DNA from: Papaver somniferum
Taxonomy: Eukaryota; Streptophyta; Magnoliopsida; Ranunculales; Papaveraceae
Assembly: GCF_003573695.1 (NCBI RefSeq)
Contig: NC_039361.1
Location: forward strand, 133,704,777 to 133,768,776
Reading direction: 5' to 3'
Length of the DNA: 64,000 bases
Below the pieces are notes generated by a model that searched no databases, was not told the DNA's origin, and saw only the letters and a program-made list of their open reading frames with translations. Within the stretch, counting starts at the first letter, position 1. Every line of letters starts with the position of its first letter. The translations under genes were made by a program, and so were the position numbers. This document shows, in pieces, positions 21,908-35,382 of this stretch.

Positions 21908-24544
21908 TGTTGATGGTGGTTTTTAATTCAAGGGTTAAAATCGTAAACCATGTATTTAATGCGTTGTCATCCTGCAAAGGAACATAATCTATTTAAAAGA
22001 AATTAGTGCTTAAGCCTCTTCGCTCACATATGTATTGAGCAATTCAATATATATGTATATATGAAATTTACTCAGAATGGTGCGTTAAACAATCCCAAAA
22101 TATTCTGTGAATTTTATCTTTCACCAGCATTATTCACTAATGCATGACTTGCCTAGTATTTTCCTATGCTATGTTCCCAGCCGAACTCTCAATATTGACA
22201 TGACACGACGATTAAATGTTCACTCTCAGCAGAGTAGCATGAGTCTCCCGAAGTGTCAGTATTGATATCTGCATGAAAACACTCACCTAGGCTGCGTCAT
22301 CCTCTAATAAAGAGATTAACGTTTTTATACACCTTTTTTAATTAAAAGTTAGCGCGATCGAACGCGTTTAAATTCCTTAAGGGAGATCCAGACTGTCCAT
22401 ATCAGTCTTAAGAAACGATCACGGCCATATGATTTGGCCACACAATTTAACAGGTCTAGCCTACTCCTAACAGGACTAGGCGATCGTCACAATAAACACC
22501 GCCGGGCCCACTGGCATCCATGCCGGTCGAAACTCCTTAGCTCATCAGCTGCGCACTCAAACGATGGCCTGAACATGGACGTTCACGCTATTAAAAATAA
22601 GGCTCAAACAAGCTAGACCGACCATGACGGTCTTAGAAGCATCATATCCGTCCAACTTAGCCAGCCAAGTTGGGTGACGTATATCGTGTTTTGGGCGATC
22701 AAAGAGGCGACGTTGTGTTCACCAGCAAATCACCTTCATCTTTAGCCGATCGAACCTCAATCGGCAATCTGTAGGCGCATCAAAATGATTGCCCAAAGTA
22801 GGATGATCGCGCTGTTGAAAAATAGCTCAAACGAGCTAAGACCGGCCAAAACGGTCTCAAAACATCACGACCGCCCAACTTAGCTAGCCTAGTTGGACGG
22901 CTTAGGTTTTCCTTCGAATAATTAAAGAAGTGATAACGTGTTCACCATCGACCTAACTCCACACTTGGTCGATCGACTTGCTCATAACAAGACCAGAACA
23001 CATCAAATCGCCGGCCCAAAGTAGGAAGAACGCGTCGTTTGAAAACCCTAAAAAATGCTTTGCGGCAATACACTACTGTCGCAAATCAGTCGTGTCCGTC
23101 CAACTTAGCCAGCCTAGTTGGACGGCTTAAATTGCGTTTCAGACGATCAAGAAGGTGGCATGATTTCACCACCGGTCCAACTTTATTACCATTCAATCGA
23201 CTTTCCTGTGAGAATTCAATATTTCATCGAATCACTCGATTGAACTAGAGTAGTCGCGGCTGTTCTAAACCCTAATTCATGTTTGCGGCAATATGCTGGT
23301 ATCGCAAATCGATTGTGACCACTCATGTTCGCCAGCCAAATCGAGTGGCTTAGATCCGATCTTAGATGACCCAGGAGATGTCAACGCACTCACTAACGGC
23401 TCATCTTCACACATGGCCAAGCGGCCTATTCGAATCAACGCCCAGTGCTTTGATTTGACTAGCCAAAATAGGGAGGGCCACACGGCCTTAAACCATAAAT
23501 TACATCAACGGCAATATACAACTACCGCAAATCAATCACGACTGTCCAACTTCGCCAGCCTAGTCGGACGGTGTAGATTTATTTTCAGAAAACTAACAAA
23601 GCAGCATTGTGATCGCTGGCCACTCTTCCTCCACAGGAAGTGATCGACCAAGTCATAGCACGCCCATAGGGTCCTCAAACGATCACCCAAAGATGGTCGG
23701 TCGTGCTACTTTTAAGACGCTCAATCCGTGACTGATTCGATCGAGCTCAAAAAAAGTGATGATTCTAACACATCGATTATTTCAGCTGCTTATTCGAAAG
23801 CGATGCTTTACATACATCGATTATAAGCAACGCTTTATAAATATTGGTTTCACAAATAATTTTTTATTTGACCAAAAGTACTGTGTGCTGCTTTCAGCAA
23901 CGAGTCCCACGACTCGATCCACTTACTCGAGACATCAAACATGTCACAAACTGAGGGATTCTCACTGGGGTGTTGGTCTGGACGTTTAGAACGTGCGGCG
24001 TGGAATGCGCCCATTACGAGAAAGTGTCAGGAAAGAACGGACATTTAACATCAATGAGATAGTGGGTGAACGTGTGATTAATCTTCCCTCATAACGGAAA
24101 CACAATGATGACCACCTTCCATACAAACCCACTTCTCCACTACTTAACTTCCTCCACTTCCTAAGAGATCATGGTGCGCTCAATGACTTGTATAAATAGG
24201 TTTTCAACCTATTCAAACTGACAGACAACACAAGTGTTATCAACACAAGTATCCAGAAACCATTTTTCTGATACAAGTCATAAACAACCACACCTTTATA
24301 ATTCTACATTTTGATCTCAAACACCTTCTCCGCTTACCTCCCTAATATCAACCCTTCTCCTTCACCTTGTGACCGAATTGAATCTGGAACGACCATTTCT
24401 TGGTTTAGTCCAGAGTCTTATAGATTGATCTCTCGAACTCAAAAGTACTCTCGTGCAGTGCATTTATTTAGGGTTTGAATTCGTTTCTCATCAACACACC
24501 CCAAATTTACCAAAAACAGCAGAATCGGTTTTTTCCCTCAAACA
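21908..24544 (+). repeat. Element B 3' LTR (2637 bp)
   Basis: It starts TGTTGATGGTGG and ends CCCTCAAACA. It pairs with 8121-10727, includes the ~220-bp tandem units and a TATA box at 24191-24198, and is followed by CTACT. Confidence 0.92.
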
Positions 24545-24549
24545 CTACT

Positions 24550-24942
24550 GAAAATTTTATCTCACATGTTTCAGGTACTTCACTTTGTTTATCAGCATGT
24601 TCGGCTAGGGTGCCTGAACCATCCTCCACATTGACTTGTTCTTATTTTACTATTAAGGTTCATGTACTCTCTAATTGTTTCAAGTACAAACATAATGTAA
24701 GATATGTCAACAAACTGCAACGGAGAACAAATCGATTAGCAAACAAGCTTAAACTTGTTTTAAAGTCGAATCCATCCGAGGTATGTAAATTTAACTCATC
24801 TCTTAAGAAGTTGATTTCTAAAGAAAAAGTTAGATCTTTACAAAAAACAACTAGGTCTAAACCACCTATAAAAGGGGATATTGAAATTTCCGTGCAGGAA
24901 CCTTGTGGTGAACATATTATTGTTCACTCCAACACAATCTAA
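24550..24942 (+). pseudogene. Element A gag, C-terminal part after B
   Basis: The frame resumes in phase with 7653-8120 once B and one target-site copy are discounted, and runs to TAA at 24942. It is basic (many Lys/Arg, for example RRTNRLANKLK). No further domain is recognised. E ends its own gag-like ORF with a similar ACACAA...TTGTGTT stretch, which supports homology of the two elements. Confidence 0.6.
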
Positions 24943-25310
24943 TTGTGTTGAAGTTGCATGTTGTCTCATATGCTCGAATTTCAAAAAGAGACAAGAGTTA
25001 TGCACTGTGGGTTTCTAAGGTCATAAACTATCCTAGGTTGTCTTCCTTTGAATTTTGAACAACTGTTTGTTCTTTTCATATCCTCAAATGGTATTAAAAA
25101 GAGTTCATCATTTTTGGTTAATAAAAGGGGGTTAAAATCGATAATTCTACCCTCCTTAGGGCTGCGTATGTTGATCGGGCGTGAACCTTACTTACACTGT
25201 ATATAGGTTCTGTAACCCTACGTTCTTTTTTCTTCTCTAAAATTCTTTTCATCAAAAAACTGCTTGTGGATCTATATTCTTGTGTATTTCTGTCACAATC
25301 CCATATCTTT
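24943..25310 (+). other. Element A spacer between gag and second ORF
   Basis: This is 368 bp of AT-rich sequence with no gene seen. In a complete copia element this is where pol (protease, integrase, reverse transcriptase, RNase H) would be, so A has lost it. Confidence 0.55.
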
Positions 25311-25451
25311 ATGGAGACTCCAAGCATCACATCTTCTGATGGAAAAGATGTTAATATGTTTGTTAAGCCATCAATCATGAAGGAAAAAGATAAATCCCCT
25401 TCCTCTACAACTTTGAAGAAAAAAAGGAAGAATATGAAGCAACCAAGGGTT
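25311..25451 (+). pseudogene. Element A second ORF, left part (47 codons), cut by E
   Basis: It starts ATGGAGACTCCAAGC and is Lys/Ser-rich, ending at the GGGTT target site of E (25447-25451). The right part starts at 35140 in the same phase, so the frame was open across the site before E inserted. An upstream in-frame start at 25266 is not an ATG. Confidence 0.55.
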
Positions 25452-28276
25452 TGAAAAGGCGAGGGTACCCAAATATACCTCAAGCTAAAACTTTTCCTAC
25501 CTATAAGTCCTTTCTCCGAAAGTGATTATCTATGGACTGAGTCGAGACATTACAACTAATCGGTTCACACTTCGTGTGATCGTCTATGGATACGAGATCG
25601 AGACAATATAACGACAAAGTATGTTACTTGATAAAAAGGTTCGAACTTAACCAAACACAATAAGATTCACTTATCAAGTAAATAGGAATTAACATTTGTG
25701 TAATTTACTTTAATTACAATAAAATAATTATAATGCGGAAATATAAAGTAAATGACACAACAAGATTTTGTTAACGAAAAAACCGCAAATGCAGAAAAAC
25801 CCCGGGACCTTGTCCAGAATTGAATACTCTCAGGATTAAGCTGCTCCACAAAATTACACCTAACTTCGTATAGTTGAGACCAAGCAACTAAACCTGTAGT
25901 TCACCTAGTTCCGTCTGTATTCCCACGCCTCCAACTTATAAATAAGTCACGTACTTGGAACAATTCCTTTGGTTCATATTCCAAACAGTAAAGGAAGAAC
26001 AAATCTGTTTGGTATCAACTCTCTAAAACCAAGTGATATGAGTCGGACAAAGGATCTTATGTTTATCTTAACATAAAATCCTTCATCAGGTCCTTAGATC
26101 TATCTTATGTTCAATTACCGAAGTAATCGTTTAAGATTAAGCCAACAACACTATTAATCCAAAGAATTGTGTTGATGCCGATATACTCAATTAATCAATC
26201 CAATCTATCACAAGGATAAACCGAATATTAATTGGATCCTCTTTTACCGAAACAAGTATTGTGCACACCAAAAATTATGAACCCACAAATCAGAAATCTT
26301 CAATATCTTCTTCGTCTTTAAATCTTCTTAGATCTTCAATAATAACCTGCACACAATCACTTGAATCTCTTGTGATCAATCGCGCACAGAATGGAGTCAG
26401 TTAACAATGGATTATCACAAGATCGTCTTTAGAACTAACAACAGTCTAAAGATCCCTGTCGAAACTCTGAACTAGTTTGAGTGAATCTTATATCAGAAGA
26501 GAAAATTCTCAAGCATAAACAAACTAGGTGCAATCAAAGTTCTACCACCATTAGTCAATCAAATCAATGAAAACAAAAGATAAAGCGCAATTATCTAGTT
26601 TCCCACCAACGGTACACGCTAGAGCTTCTCAATCCCAAAGAAGACTTTAAACTGAGCGGCCGTAAGAGATTTTGCCTAATTAGGTTACTCTCCTCTCCGA
26701 ATAGGCGGCTACACCAGTAACCACACAACAAAGAGGAAGTTTGTTGTTACGAAGGATTAAATTGCTAGAAAGGCAAACTTCAAGTATTTATATACAAGGA
26801 AGTTTGGACACCAAGGAATTTCCAAAACCGAAAATATTCTCAAGATATTCATTAAAGCACAAATTCGGTTTCCATAATTCCTGGAAATGCTCTGTCCAAA
26901 AATAATGATCGAAATCTCTCAGAAAATCTCTAATTAGTAAATGCACATTACTAATTCTTATTTTCCCAAAAATGAAGTTAATTACCTTAATTAAAATATT
27001 CTTAACTTATTTATGTTTCGATCCTGGGATTCTCTTCCCTTAGCTATTAAGGAATAACTTTGAACAATTAAAGAAATAAACATTCATAACATGTGTTCAA
27101 AGTATGTCGACATCCTTACTTTGTAAGTTCTCTTTCACACTTACAACCTTGAAACCGATTTGCCACACTTCCAAACAAGTTCATAATTGGTTCATCTGAC
27201 TTTCAAGAACTATGCGATTGATCAAATAACATTCAATCACAATCATGGGTTTAACGGTTCTACCAAAACAAGTTTCGGTTCTACCTCCATGTGAGTACTG
27301 TGCATAGTCACACTAGCTTTCCAAAATTCGATTGACTAGGTACTAGGATCGGTTCCCACATATATATGGTATCTAAGTTATATGTGTTGCACATGTCCAT
27401 AGGATCGATTCCCCTTTGCCTAAAAACGTGTTGCACATGTTCATAGGATGGGTTCCCCTTTCTGCTATAAACCTTGATGCACCTCATACAAGGATCGGTT
27501 CCCCTTTGTGATGTACTACACCTCTTACTAGGATAGTTTCCCCTTTCCCAAATTTGGTCATACAAAACACAAACCTGATTATACCATCTCAGGTGATTAC
27601 TTAAGATCGGTTTCACTAACAATACATAAGTCAGGCCTTTGTGAATAGTTATACCAAAAACACAAACAAGTCGTGAACGGTTATACTCAATCATACATAT
27701 TAGTTGTTCATAAGATATGCAATGAATAACAAAACCAATAACGCCTGGCGATTTCATTTTCAATTCACAAACAAGTTTATGAACTTACTTCCTTAGAACA
27801 CATGTAAAACATTGTTCCCTAGGATGAAATCCTCACCTCATACTCATACATAATCACAATAACCTTCAAATGATTATGGCGATGTCTTATCTACAAAGAT
27901 TAATGTTTTAGCAATAAACCTCGTATTGTATTCCTTTATACTATGTCTATCTAGAGTTCAAATATGCTTCGCAGTTTTGTTTTCAATATGCACGACTTGA
28001 AAGATACGTTAGGGAATGAAACAGTTCAAGTCAAATATCACTAACCTCAAGTGGAAGGATGATTGTTGTCGTTGTAGCTCATTTCTTCTTCACATCGTCA
28101 AGTCTTCGCAATATTTGTAATGTCTCATTATCCTAATACTTTCAAGCTAACCCATACGAAAGTTGACTCTAATACATAATCAAGCGACTCTTAACATGAG
28201 TTTTGATTCACTAAAATATGACAACCAAACTTGACATACCAATGCTTGGTGGGTTCAACCGAGCTATGCTCTCACA
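25452..28276 (-). repeat. Element E 3' LTR (2825 bp)
   Basis: It pairs with 32291-35134. The minus-strand TATA box is TATTTATA on the plus strand at 26785-26792. A cluster of about five GGATCGGTTCCCCTTT-like units lies at 27345-27545. ORF 27308-27763 runs through this cluster and is not a gene. Confidence 0.93.
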
Positions 28277-28660
28277 ATCTCCCTCTTTGTCAATTTTAGC
28301 GACAAAACTCTTACATCATATGGATAAACAAATTACAAGAATTCATTACACATACGCTTGATTCCCGAATTCAACATCACAGTAAACTGCTTACATTCAA
28401 TCCTTTAAAATGTCGTTGTTGACATTATAATAACAAAGCTATTACTCCCCCTAAGGAAGATAGGTAGATATTCAATCCACACGTCTTTGTTATACCAATT
28501 CATATGACATGTTACTCCCCCTTAGTCTGTGCTTTCACTCTTTCGTTTAGATAAAACGTTTATGCACCAATGTTCTTTTCCTTAGAGATACCAATCAATA
28601 TAAAATCAATGCCAGTATCACTTGTTTACTCCATATATTTCTCCCCCTTTTTGTCACAAA
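28277..28660 (-). other. Element E multiple polypurine tract region
   Basis: Read on the minus strand there are several purine runs: next to the LTR (GACAAAGAGGGAGAT at about 28278-28292), near 28445, near 28515, and GACAAAAAGGGGGAGA at about 28641-28657. Repeated AGGGGGAG-type tracts before the 3' LTR are a known trait of plant Sireviruses. Confidence 0.65.
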
Positions 28661-30402
28661 ATGACAAAGAAACGAAAAATAAAGGACAACACGAAAAGAA
28701 TCTTACAAATATCAAAATAGACTTGCAACCTGTAGAGTTAGGCACGAGCGTTCCACACATCATGTTCTGATAACCAATATCAAAACCAAAACTACAAGTA
28801 GTTTTATTTTGATATGTTACCAAGGAGACAATTGTCCGAAACAACTTTTCCATTTTAGTTTAGCAAACCAAAAACAAACTAAGCACCTTAGTCCTTTTGC
28901 TAAACCGATTGTTCAAAAACGACCGCTTAATTCGATAAGACCAAAATAAAGATAACTCTATTTTTTTCATCAGGTTCTAATTATTCATAAACTTAGACCT
29001 TTTAATTTTAAACAAGAAAAGTACTAGGTTAGTTAAGGCATTCGGTTAGACTTGAATAACCGAAAAGTCACTTAGATAAGTCTAACTTAGATCAGAATTA
29101 ACTTAGTTTCTCTTATCCGGAATCGAATTGGACTTAACAACTCATCCCGTAATACTTTTATTTCGTTAAGCCACAAATAATTCATACAAACCAACATAAA
29201 TCAACTTGCATAATTATTCACCTCAACCAGAAGCAATTGAATCAACATAAGCATTAAAACACCGCAATTGCACCGAAATTTTACAATTGATACCACACAA
29301 TAAAGCAAGATAACAATAGTTTTTCTTAACCAGAACCAATTGAATCACACACATACATCCACACATACATCATGGAATAAACATCAATTTGAACCGAAAT
29401 TTCGTTAAGAAAAAACAATAAATATATATGATATAAACTGAGGATTTTCTTAAACAGTAAAACAATTAACTAACAAGATTGTTACCTCAAATTTCGCATC
29501 CACTTCTCCAATATGATTACGTCTTCGTCCAGGGAGAAATGATATCGAAATATCATCATGTTGTCATCCTTATGCAAAAACAAAAGAATAACAACAACCA
29601 GCCTTTACCAGAGAAAGGTTGAAAATCAGTTTTAACAATTGCAAGCAAAAGTTGAAAACCGTCGAAACACATATGCTTTTATGCTAAACCAAAACCGATT
29701 CAACATATTGTGACTTTTTCATATATTGTTTCTACCAGAACCCCTCATGATTCTTTGATAAAGCCTACCAACATGGGCTAGAAATTAATCCTGCTAAATC
29801 AAAAATTCACCAAAACCACAAGGGTTCACAACATATGAGATCGAATATTAAGGTAGTAAAACCGAAAACTTACATCTCATAAATGAATTTGCAATACACC
29901 ATAAATATTCAACATGAAATCAAGTATTGAAATTACTTCTATCTTGTAGGGAATTGAATTTTGAAAACAACGCAAAAAGAATGAGGTGGTTCCGAGTTCG
30001 GACGAAGAAGTTATGGGCAAAACAGTTTTACACTTCTTCGTATGGGGACCTCTCACTAGGATCGGTACCCCAAGTGTTACTTGTGACGGATCACAACATT
30101 AAAATGTTTTTGAAAAAACTTTTGCATACAATGTCCGAATTCAGTGATTGTTGGCTCGTTTTAACCGTAAAAACAAGAGATACACATATATGATCAGTAG
30201 ATATCAACATCATAAACTCACAGTTACCGTTTCTATCAAAACCTCAAGTATAGATAGAGAAAGTATGAGTATAGAAGAAAATAAATCTCCTAAAGATGTT
30301 AATTAGTCATATAATAACCGAGAGATCATGTGCTTAGTTTCATGTACTTCCTCACCTTTCAAAAAATTGAGCACCAAGGTGAGTATGCACATTCTAACAC
30401 AA
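28661..30402 (-). other. Element E 3' internal region without recognisable gene
   Basis: This is 1.7 kb of AT-rich sequence. Open frames are short and on both strands. It is where pol or a downstream ORF would be expected; none of the usual motifs is seen. Confidence 0.5.
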
Positions 30403-32220
30403 CTAGGTTGTGTTGAGTTGATATTTGTCTTGTTCGTCACGAGTGACTAAGACAGAATCATCATTCTTGACCTCTTTCTTGGTTTGTTTTCTCTTGTTCC
30501 ATCTCTTGTTTTTCTTCTTTGACTTGTGGTGAAGAGTGTCATTATCACAACGTTCACTAGTACAAGAAATTTCAGACATGATATCTTTCTTTAGTCTTTC
30601 AAGAATACTCTTGTAATTATTGTCACCAACAATTAACAGTTGAGAGTCATTCTTGTGACTAACTTTTGGTCCCTTCTTGGATATGGAGGACTTCAGGACC
30701 CATTTAGAGTTGCGTTTCACAGGAGCATCTTTCTCCTTCATATCATTAGGATCATTGTTCTTTTGAATGTTTTGCGAAACACCCTTTCTCCAATTTGGAA
30801 CATCAAATCTTGTTTTTGCATTTAAAACGTCATCTTTCTTTCTATAATTGGGTATTTTATGAGATGAACTTTTCGAGTAATATGCAAAATTTGAACTATC
30901 ATTAATTATAATATTTCTTTTGCCTAAAATTAGGACAATAACGATCTGAGTTCTTATGAGGAGAAAACTTATCCAATTCGTTTGATACAAAAGAAAGTGC
31001 ATCTTGCATCTTACGAACTTCGCATCCCCATTGCAAGTGTCCTTTATTACCACAATAATAACAATGCTTAGTATAAATATACGAAGTATGAGTTTTAGTG
31101 TTACCTTTTTGTGGATCCTCTCGCATTGGAGCTCGACGAGTTTTCTTCTTCTTCTCCTTGTTCAACGTTGTTGCTTTTTTGACATTAGAAAAAGTGCTCT
31201 CTTTGATTGCTGCTGGTTGAACACAATTCTTAGGCTTGACTGGATTTACTTCTTTACAAGAAATATGAGTATCTTTTTCATCAGTGGAAGCCTCTGATTG
31301 AGAGAATTAGTAGCTTTAACAAATTTTACTTCTTTGTTAATATTTGAAGCATCTATTCCCTTATAGCCCAATCCTCGTGTATCACGATGATTTCTACTTG
31401 CTTCTAACATTGAGGTTAACTTTTTTGAGCTTTCGTTGGAATTTTCAGTTCCAAATTTTCTTCTTCCAATGTCTTGATTTTATCAAGAGCACCGGCTAGA
31501 TCATCCTCAAGGCATTTTTCTCGTGAGAGATATACACCTTCTTTCTCTTCAAAACTCTTTTGTTGAGAGTTAATCCTTGCATCATATTCAACAAGTTTCT
31601 CTTCCAGCAAGTGAATTTTTTTAAGAGCAACATCAAGCTCTTTCTCTAACAATTTTGTTTGAGAGAGACTAGCACTGGCTTTTTCTTCAAGAACCTGTAC
31701 TTGTCGAGAATTAAACATTGCTTCCGATTCAGCAGGTTTCTTTTCTGACAAAAACAGTTCTCTTCGAAGTTTTTCACATTATAATTTCTTAGAATTTAGA
31801 TCATTTGTACGATCTTTAAGAAGACAATCATTGGTTTGGTAACCAATATAATATCCTTGAAAAACCTTCCTCAATTTCTTGTTCTCACGACAAAGAGGAG
31901 TCATAAAACCAAGAAAATCCGAAGTTCTCAGTTTTTCATTTTTCAAAGGATCCAGTAATTTAGAGTATTCTGAGATATCCTCTTCTACTTCTTGTTCAAA
32001 ATATGAGTCACAATCATCAGAAATTTCATCTAACCCTTCTTGTACGTAGAGGTATTTTCCAGTCGTCATTGGTTTCTAAATTATTAACAAGATTAACTTG
32101 TCTCGAAGAATATCTAGAGATGATTTCTTCAGATATTGAATCGTAGATGCCATCATCAAGCGTTAATTCAAAACTCTTGATGTCTTGTATTACGTTAACT
32201 GAATCATTCATTAGATTCAA
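30403..32220 (-). pseudogene. Element E gag-like protein: coiled coil, zinc knuckle, basic tail (broken)
   Basis: Read from 32220 downward: an acidic head (32220-32050), a frameshift, then 32069-31416 with one in-frame TAA near 31780. This second part holds a long Glu/Lys/Leu heptad-like coiled coil (LEKELDVALKKIHLLEEKL). Another shift follows, then the zinc knuckle CYYCGNKGHLQWGC (C-X2-C-X4-H-X4-C intact, near 31065-31024). A very basic Lys/Asn-rich tail ends at 30403. Long coiled-coil Gag tails are typical of Sireviruses. The UBN2-like capsid seen in A is not recognised here, so the N-terminus may be lost. Confidence 0.7.
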
Positions 32221-32276
32221 TTTTTATAGGTTGGATCGTACCAAACACAGATTGTTAGATCTTTTCGTGTTTTCCT

Positions 32277-32289
32277 GCTCTGATACCAA
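32277..32289 (-). other. Element E primer-binding site (initiator Met tRNA)
   Basis: On the minus strand TTGGTATCAGAGC follows the LTR end CTTTTCA, the standard copia site. Confidence 0.85.
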
Positions 32290-32290
32290 T

Positions 32291-35134
32291 TGAAAAGACG
32301 AGGGTACCCAAATATACCTCAAGATAAAACTTTTCCTACCTATAATTCCTTTCTCCTAAAGTGATTTTCTATGTACTGAGTCGAGACAATACAACTAATC
32401 GGTTCACACTTCGTGTGATCGTCTATGGATACGAGATCGAGACAATACAACGACGAAGTATGTTACTTGATAAAAAGGTTCGGAATTAATCAAACACAAT
32501 AGGATTCACTTATCAAGTAAATAGGAATTAACGTCCGTGTAATTTACTTTAATTATAATAAAACAATTATAATGCGGAAATATAAAGTAAATGACACAAC
32601 AAGATTTTGTTAACTAGGAAACCGCAAATGCAGAAAAACCCCGAGACCCTGTCCAGAATTAAATACTCTCAGGATTAAGCCGCTACACAAAATTACACCC
32701 AACTTCGTATAGTTGAGACCAAGTCACCAAGCAACTAAACCTATAGTTCACCTAGTTTCGTCTGTATTCCCACGCCTCCAACTTATAAATAAGTCACGTA
32801 CTTGAAACAATTCCTTTGGTTCGTATTCCAAACAGTAAAGGAACAACAAATATGTTTGGTATCAACTCTTTTCAACCAAGTGATATGAGTCGGACAAAGC
32901 CTCTTCTGTTTATCTTAACATAAACTCCTTCTTCAGGTCCTTAGATCTATCTTATGTTCAATTACCGAAGTAATCGTTTAAGATTAAGGCAACAACACTA
33001 TTAATCCAAAGAATTGTGTTGATGTCGATCTACTCAATTAATCAATCCAATCTATCACAAGGATAAACCAATTATTAATTGGATCCTCTTTTACCGAAAC
33101 AAGTATTGTGTACACCAAATATTATGAACACACAAATCAGAAATCTTCAATATATTCTTCGTCTTTAAATCTTCTTAGATCTTCAATAATAACCTGCACA
33201 CAATCACTTGAATTTCTGGTGATCTATCACGCACAGAACGGAGTTTGTTAACAATGGATTATCACAAGATCGTCTTTAGAACTAACAACAGTCTAAAGAT
33301 CCCTGTCGAAACTCTGAACTAGTTTGAGTGAATCTTATATCAGAAGAGAAGATTATCAAGCATAAACAAACTTGGTGCAATCAAAGTTCAACTACCGTTA
33401 GTCAATCAAATCAATAAAAACAAAAGATAAACCGCAATTATCTAGTTTCCCACCAACGGTACACGCTAGAGCTTCTCAATCCCAAAGAAGACTTTAATCT
33501 GAGTGGTCGTAAGATATTTCGCCTAATTAGGTTACTCTCCTCTCCGAATAGACGGCTACACCAGTAACAACACAATAAAGAGGAAGTTTGTTGTTACAAA
33601 GGATTAGTTTGCTAGAAAGGAAAACTTCAAGTATTTATAGACAAGGAAGTTTAGACACCAAGGAATTTCCAAAACCGAAAATATTCTCAATATATTCATT
33701 AAAGAACAAATTCGGTTTCCATAATTCCTGGAAATGCTCTATCCAAAAATAATGATTGAAATATCTCAGAAAATCTCTAATTAGTAAATGCACATTACTA
33801 ATTCTCATTTTCCCCAAAATGAAGTTAATTACCTTAATTAAAAGATTCTTAACTTACTTATGTTTCGATCATAGGATTATCTTCTCTTATCTATTAAGGA
33901 ATAACTTTGAACAATTAATGAAATGAACATTCATAGCACGTGTTCAAAGTATGTCGACATCCTTACTTTGTAAGTTCTCTTTCACACTTACAACCATGAA
34001 ACCGATTTGCCACACTTCCAAAAAAGTTTAGAATTGGTTCATCTGACTTTCAAGAAATATACGATCGATCAAATAATATTCAATCACAATCATGGGTTTA
34101 ACAGTTCTACCAAAACAAGTTTCGGTTCTACCTCCATGTGAGTATTATGTATAGTCACACTAGCTTTCCAAAATTCGGTTGACTAGGTACTAGGATCGGT
34201 TCCTCACATATATATGGTATCAAACTTATATGTGTTGCACATGTCCACATGATCGGTTCCCCTTTTCCTAAAAACGTGTTGTACATGTTCATAGGATCGG
34301 TTCCCCTTTCTATTATAAACCTTGTTGCACCTCATACAAGGATCGGTTCCCCTTTGTGATGTACTGCATCTCTTACTAGGATCGGTTCCCCTTTCCCAAA
34401 TTTGATCAGACAAAACAAAAACCCAATCATACCATCTCAGGTGATTACTTAAGATCGGTTTCACTAATAAAAGTATACCAATACATAAGTCAAGCCTTTG
34501 TGAATAGTTCTACCAAGAACACAAACAAGTCGTAAACGGTTATACCCAATCACACATATTGGTTGTTCATAAGATATGCAATGAATAACAAAACCAATAA
34601 CGCCTGGCGATTTCATTTTCGATTCACAAATAAGTTTAAGAACTTACTTCCTTAGAACACATGTAAAACATTGTTCCCTAGGATGAAATCCTCACCTCAT
34701 ACCCATACATAATCACAATAACATTCAAATGATTATGGCGATGTCTTATCTACAAAGTTTAATGGTTAAGCAATAAACCTCATATTGTATTCTTTAATAC
34801 TATGTCTATCTAGAGTTCAAATATGCTTCGCAGTTTTGTTTTCAACATGCACAACTTGAAAGATACGTTAGGGAATGAAACAATTCAAGTCAAATATCAC
34901 TAACCTCAAGTGGAAGGATGATTGTTGTCGTTGTATCTCCTTGCTTCTTCACATCTTCAAGTCTTTGCAATACTTGTAATGTCTCATTATCCTAATACTT
35001 TCAAGCTAACCTATACGAAGTTGACTCTAGTACATAATCAAGCGACTCTTAACATGAGTTTTGATCCACTAAAATATGACAACCAAACTTGACATACCAA
35101 CGTTTGGTAGGTTCAACCGAGCTATGCTCTAACA
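32291..35134 (-). repeat. Element E 5' LTR (2844 bp)
   Basis: It pairs with 25452-28276. The TATA box in minus orientation is at 33632-33639. Five GGATCGGTTCC-type units lie at 34189-34395. The minus ORF 34204-34464 runs through these units and is a shadow. Confidence 0.93.
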
Positions 35135-35139
35135 GGGTT

Positions 35140-35382
35140 AATACCTCAAATCTTCAGAAGTTTTCTGGTGTTCTTGAAGAGTTGAAAGAAACAAGGATGG
35201 AGATGCAACACATAAAGGCTATCGTTTCAAGATCTCTTGAAATTCAGAAGGCCCTGGATCGACAACATTCAAGAAGGTTTGTTGGAATTGACTCCTTTCT
35301 TCATGAACCTTATGTTCCAATGTCTGTTGATGACAAGGAGTTCGGGGACGATAAAGAATTTTTCAAGAATCTTAATGTCTAG
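35140..35382 (+). pseudogene. Element A second ORF, right part (80 codons)
   Basis: It continues the 25311-25451 frame and ends TAG at 35382. It has a short Glu/Lys/Met-rich likely coiled coil (EELKETRMEMQHIKAIV) and an acidic end. With the left part it would total 127 residues with no internal stop. I do not recognise the family. A downstream small ORF in a gag-only copia element may be the remnant of pol, or an acquired ORF. Confidence 0.5.

Larger units (their letters stand above)
8121..24544 (+). mobile_element. Element B: Tat-like Ty3/gypsy retrotransposon lacking pol
   Basis: Two long LTRs (8121-10727 and 21908-24544), both TG...CA, enclose a primer site, a decayed gag (10809-12293), element C, and a 2.4-kb 3' region ending in a polypurine tract. 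The target duplication is CTAAT (8116-8120) and CTACT (24545-24549), one mismatch. The gag is related to that of G. No protease, reverse transcriptase or integrase is evident in 19470-21907. It resembles the large non-autonomous derivatives known for Tat-type elements. It is older than C, which lies inside it. Confidence 0.88.
25452..35134 (-). mobile_element. Element E: minus-strand non-autonomous copia (Sirevirus-like) retrotransposon
   Basis: The LTRs are 32291-35134 (5') and 25452-28276 (3'). Read on the minus strand they start TGTTAGAGCATAGCTCGG (5' LTR) and end CTTTTCA. The target duplication GGGTT is perfect (25447-25451 and 35135-35139). The internal 4 kb has a Met-type primer site, one decayed gag-like ORF with a zinc knuckle, and polypurine blocks, but no pol. 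It is inserted in the second ORF of A. Confidence 0.95.

Noticed and set aside
27308..27763. 151-aa minus ORF in E's 3' LTR
   Set aside because: It is only partly kept in the other LTR (34204-34464) and runs through short tandem units; it is LTR sequence.
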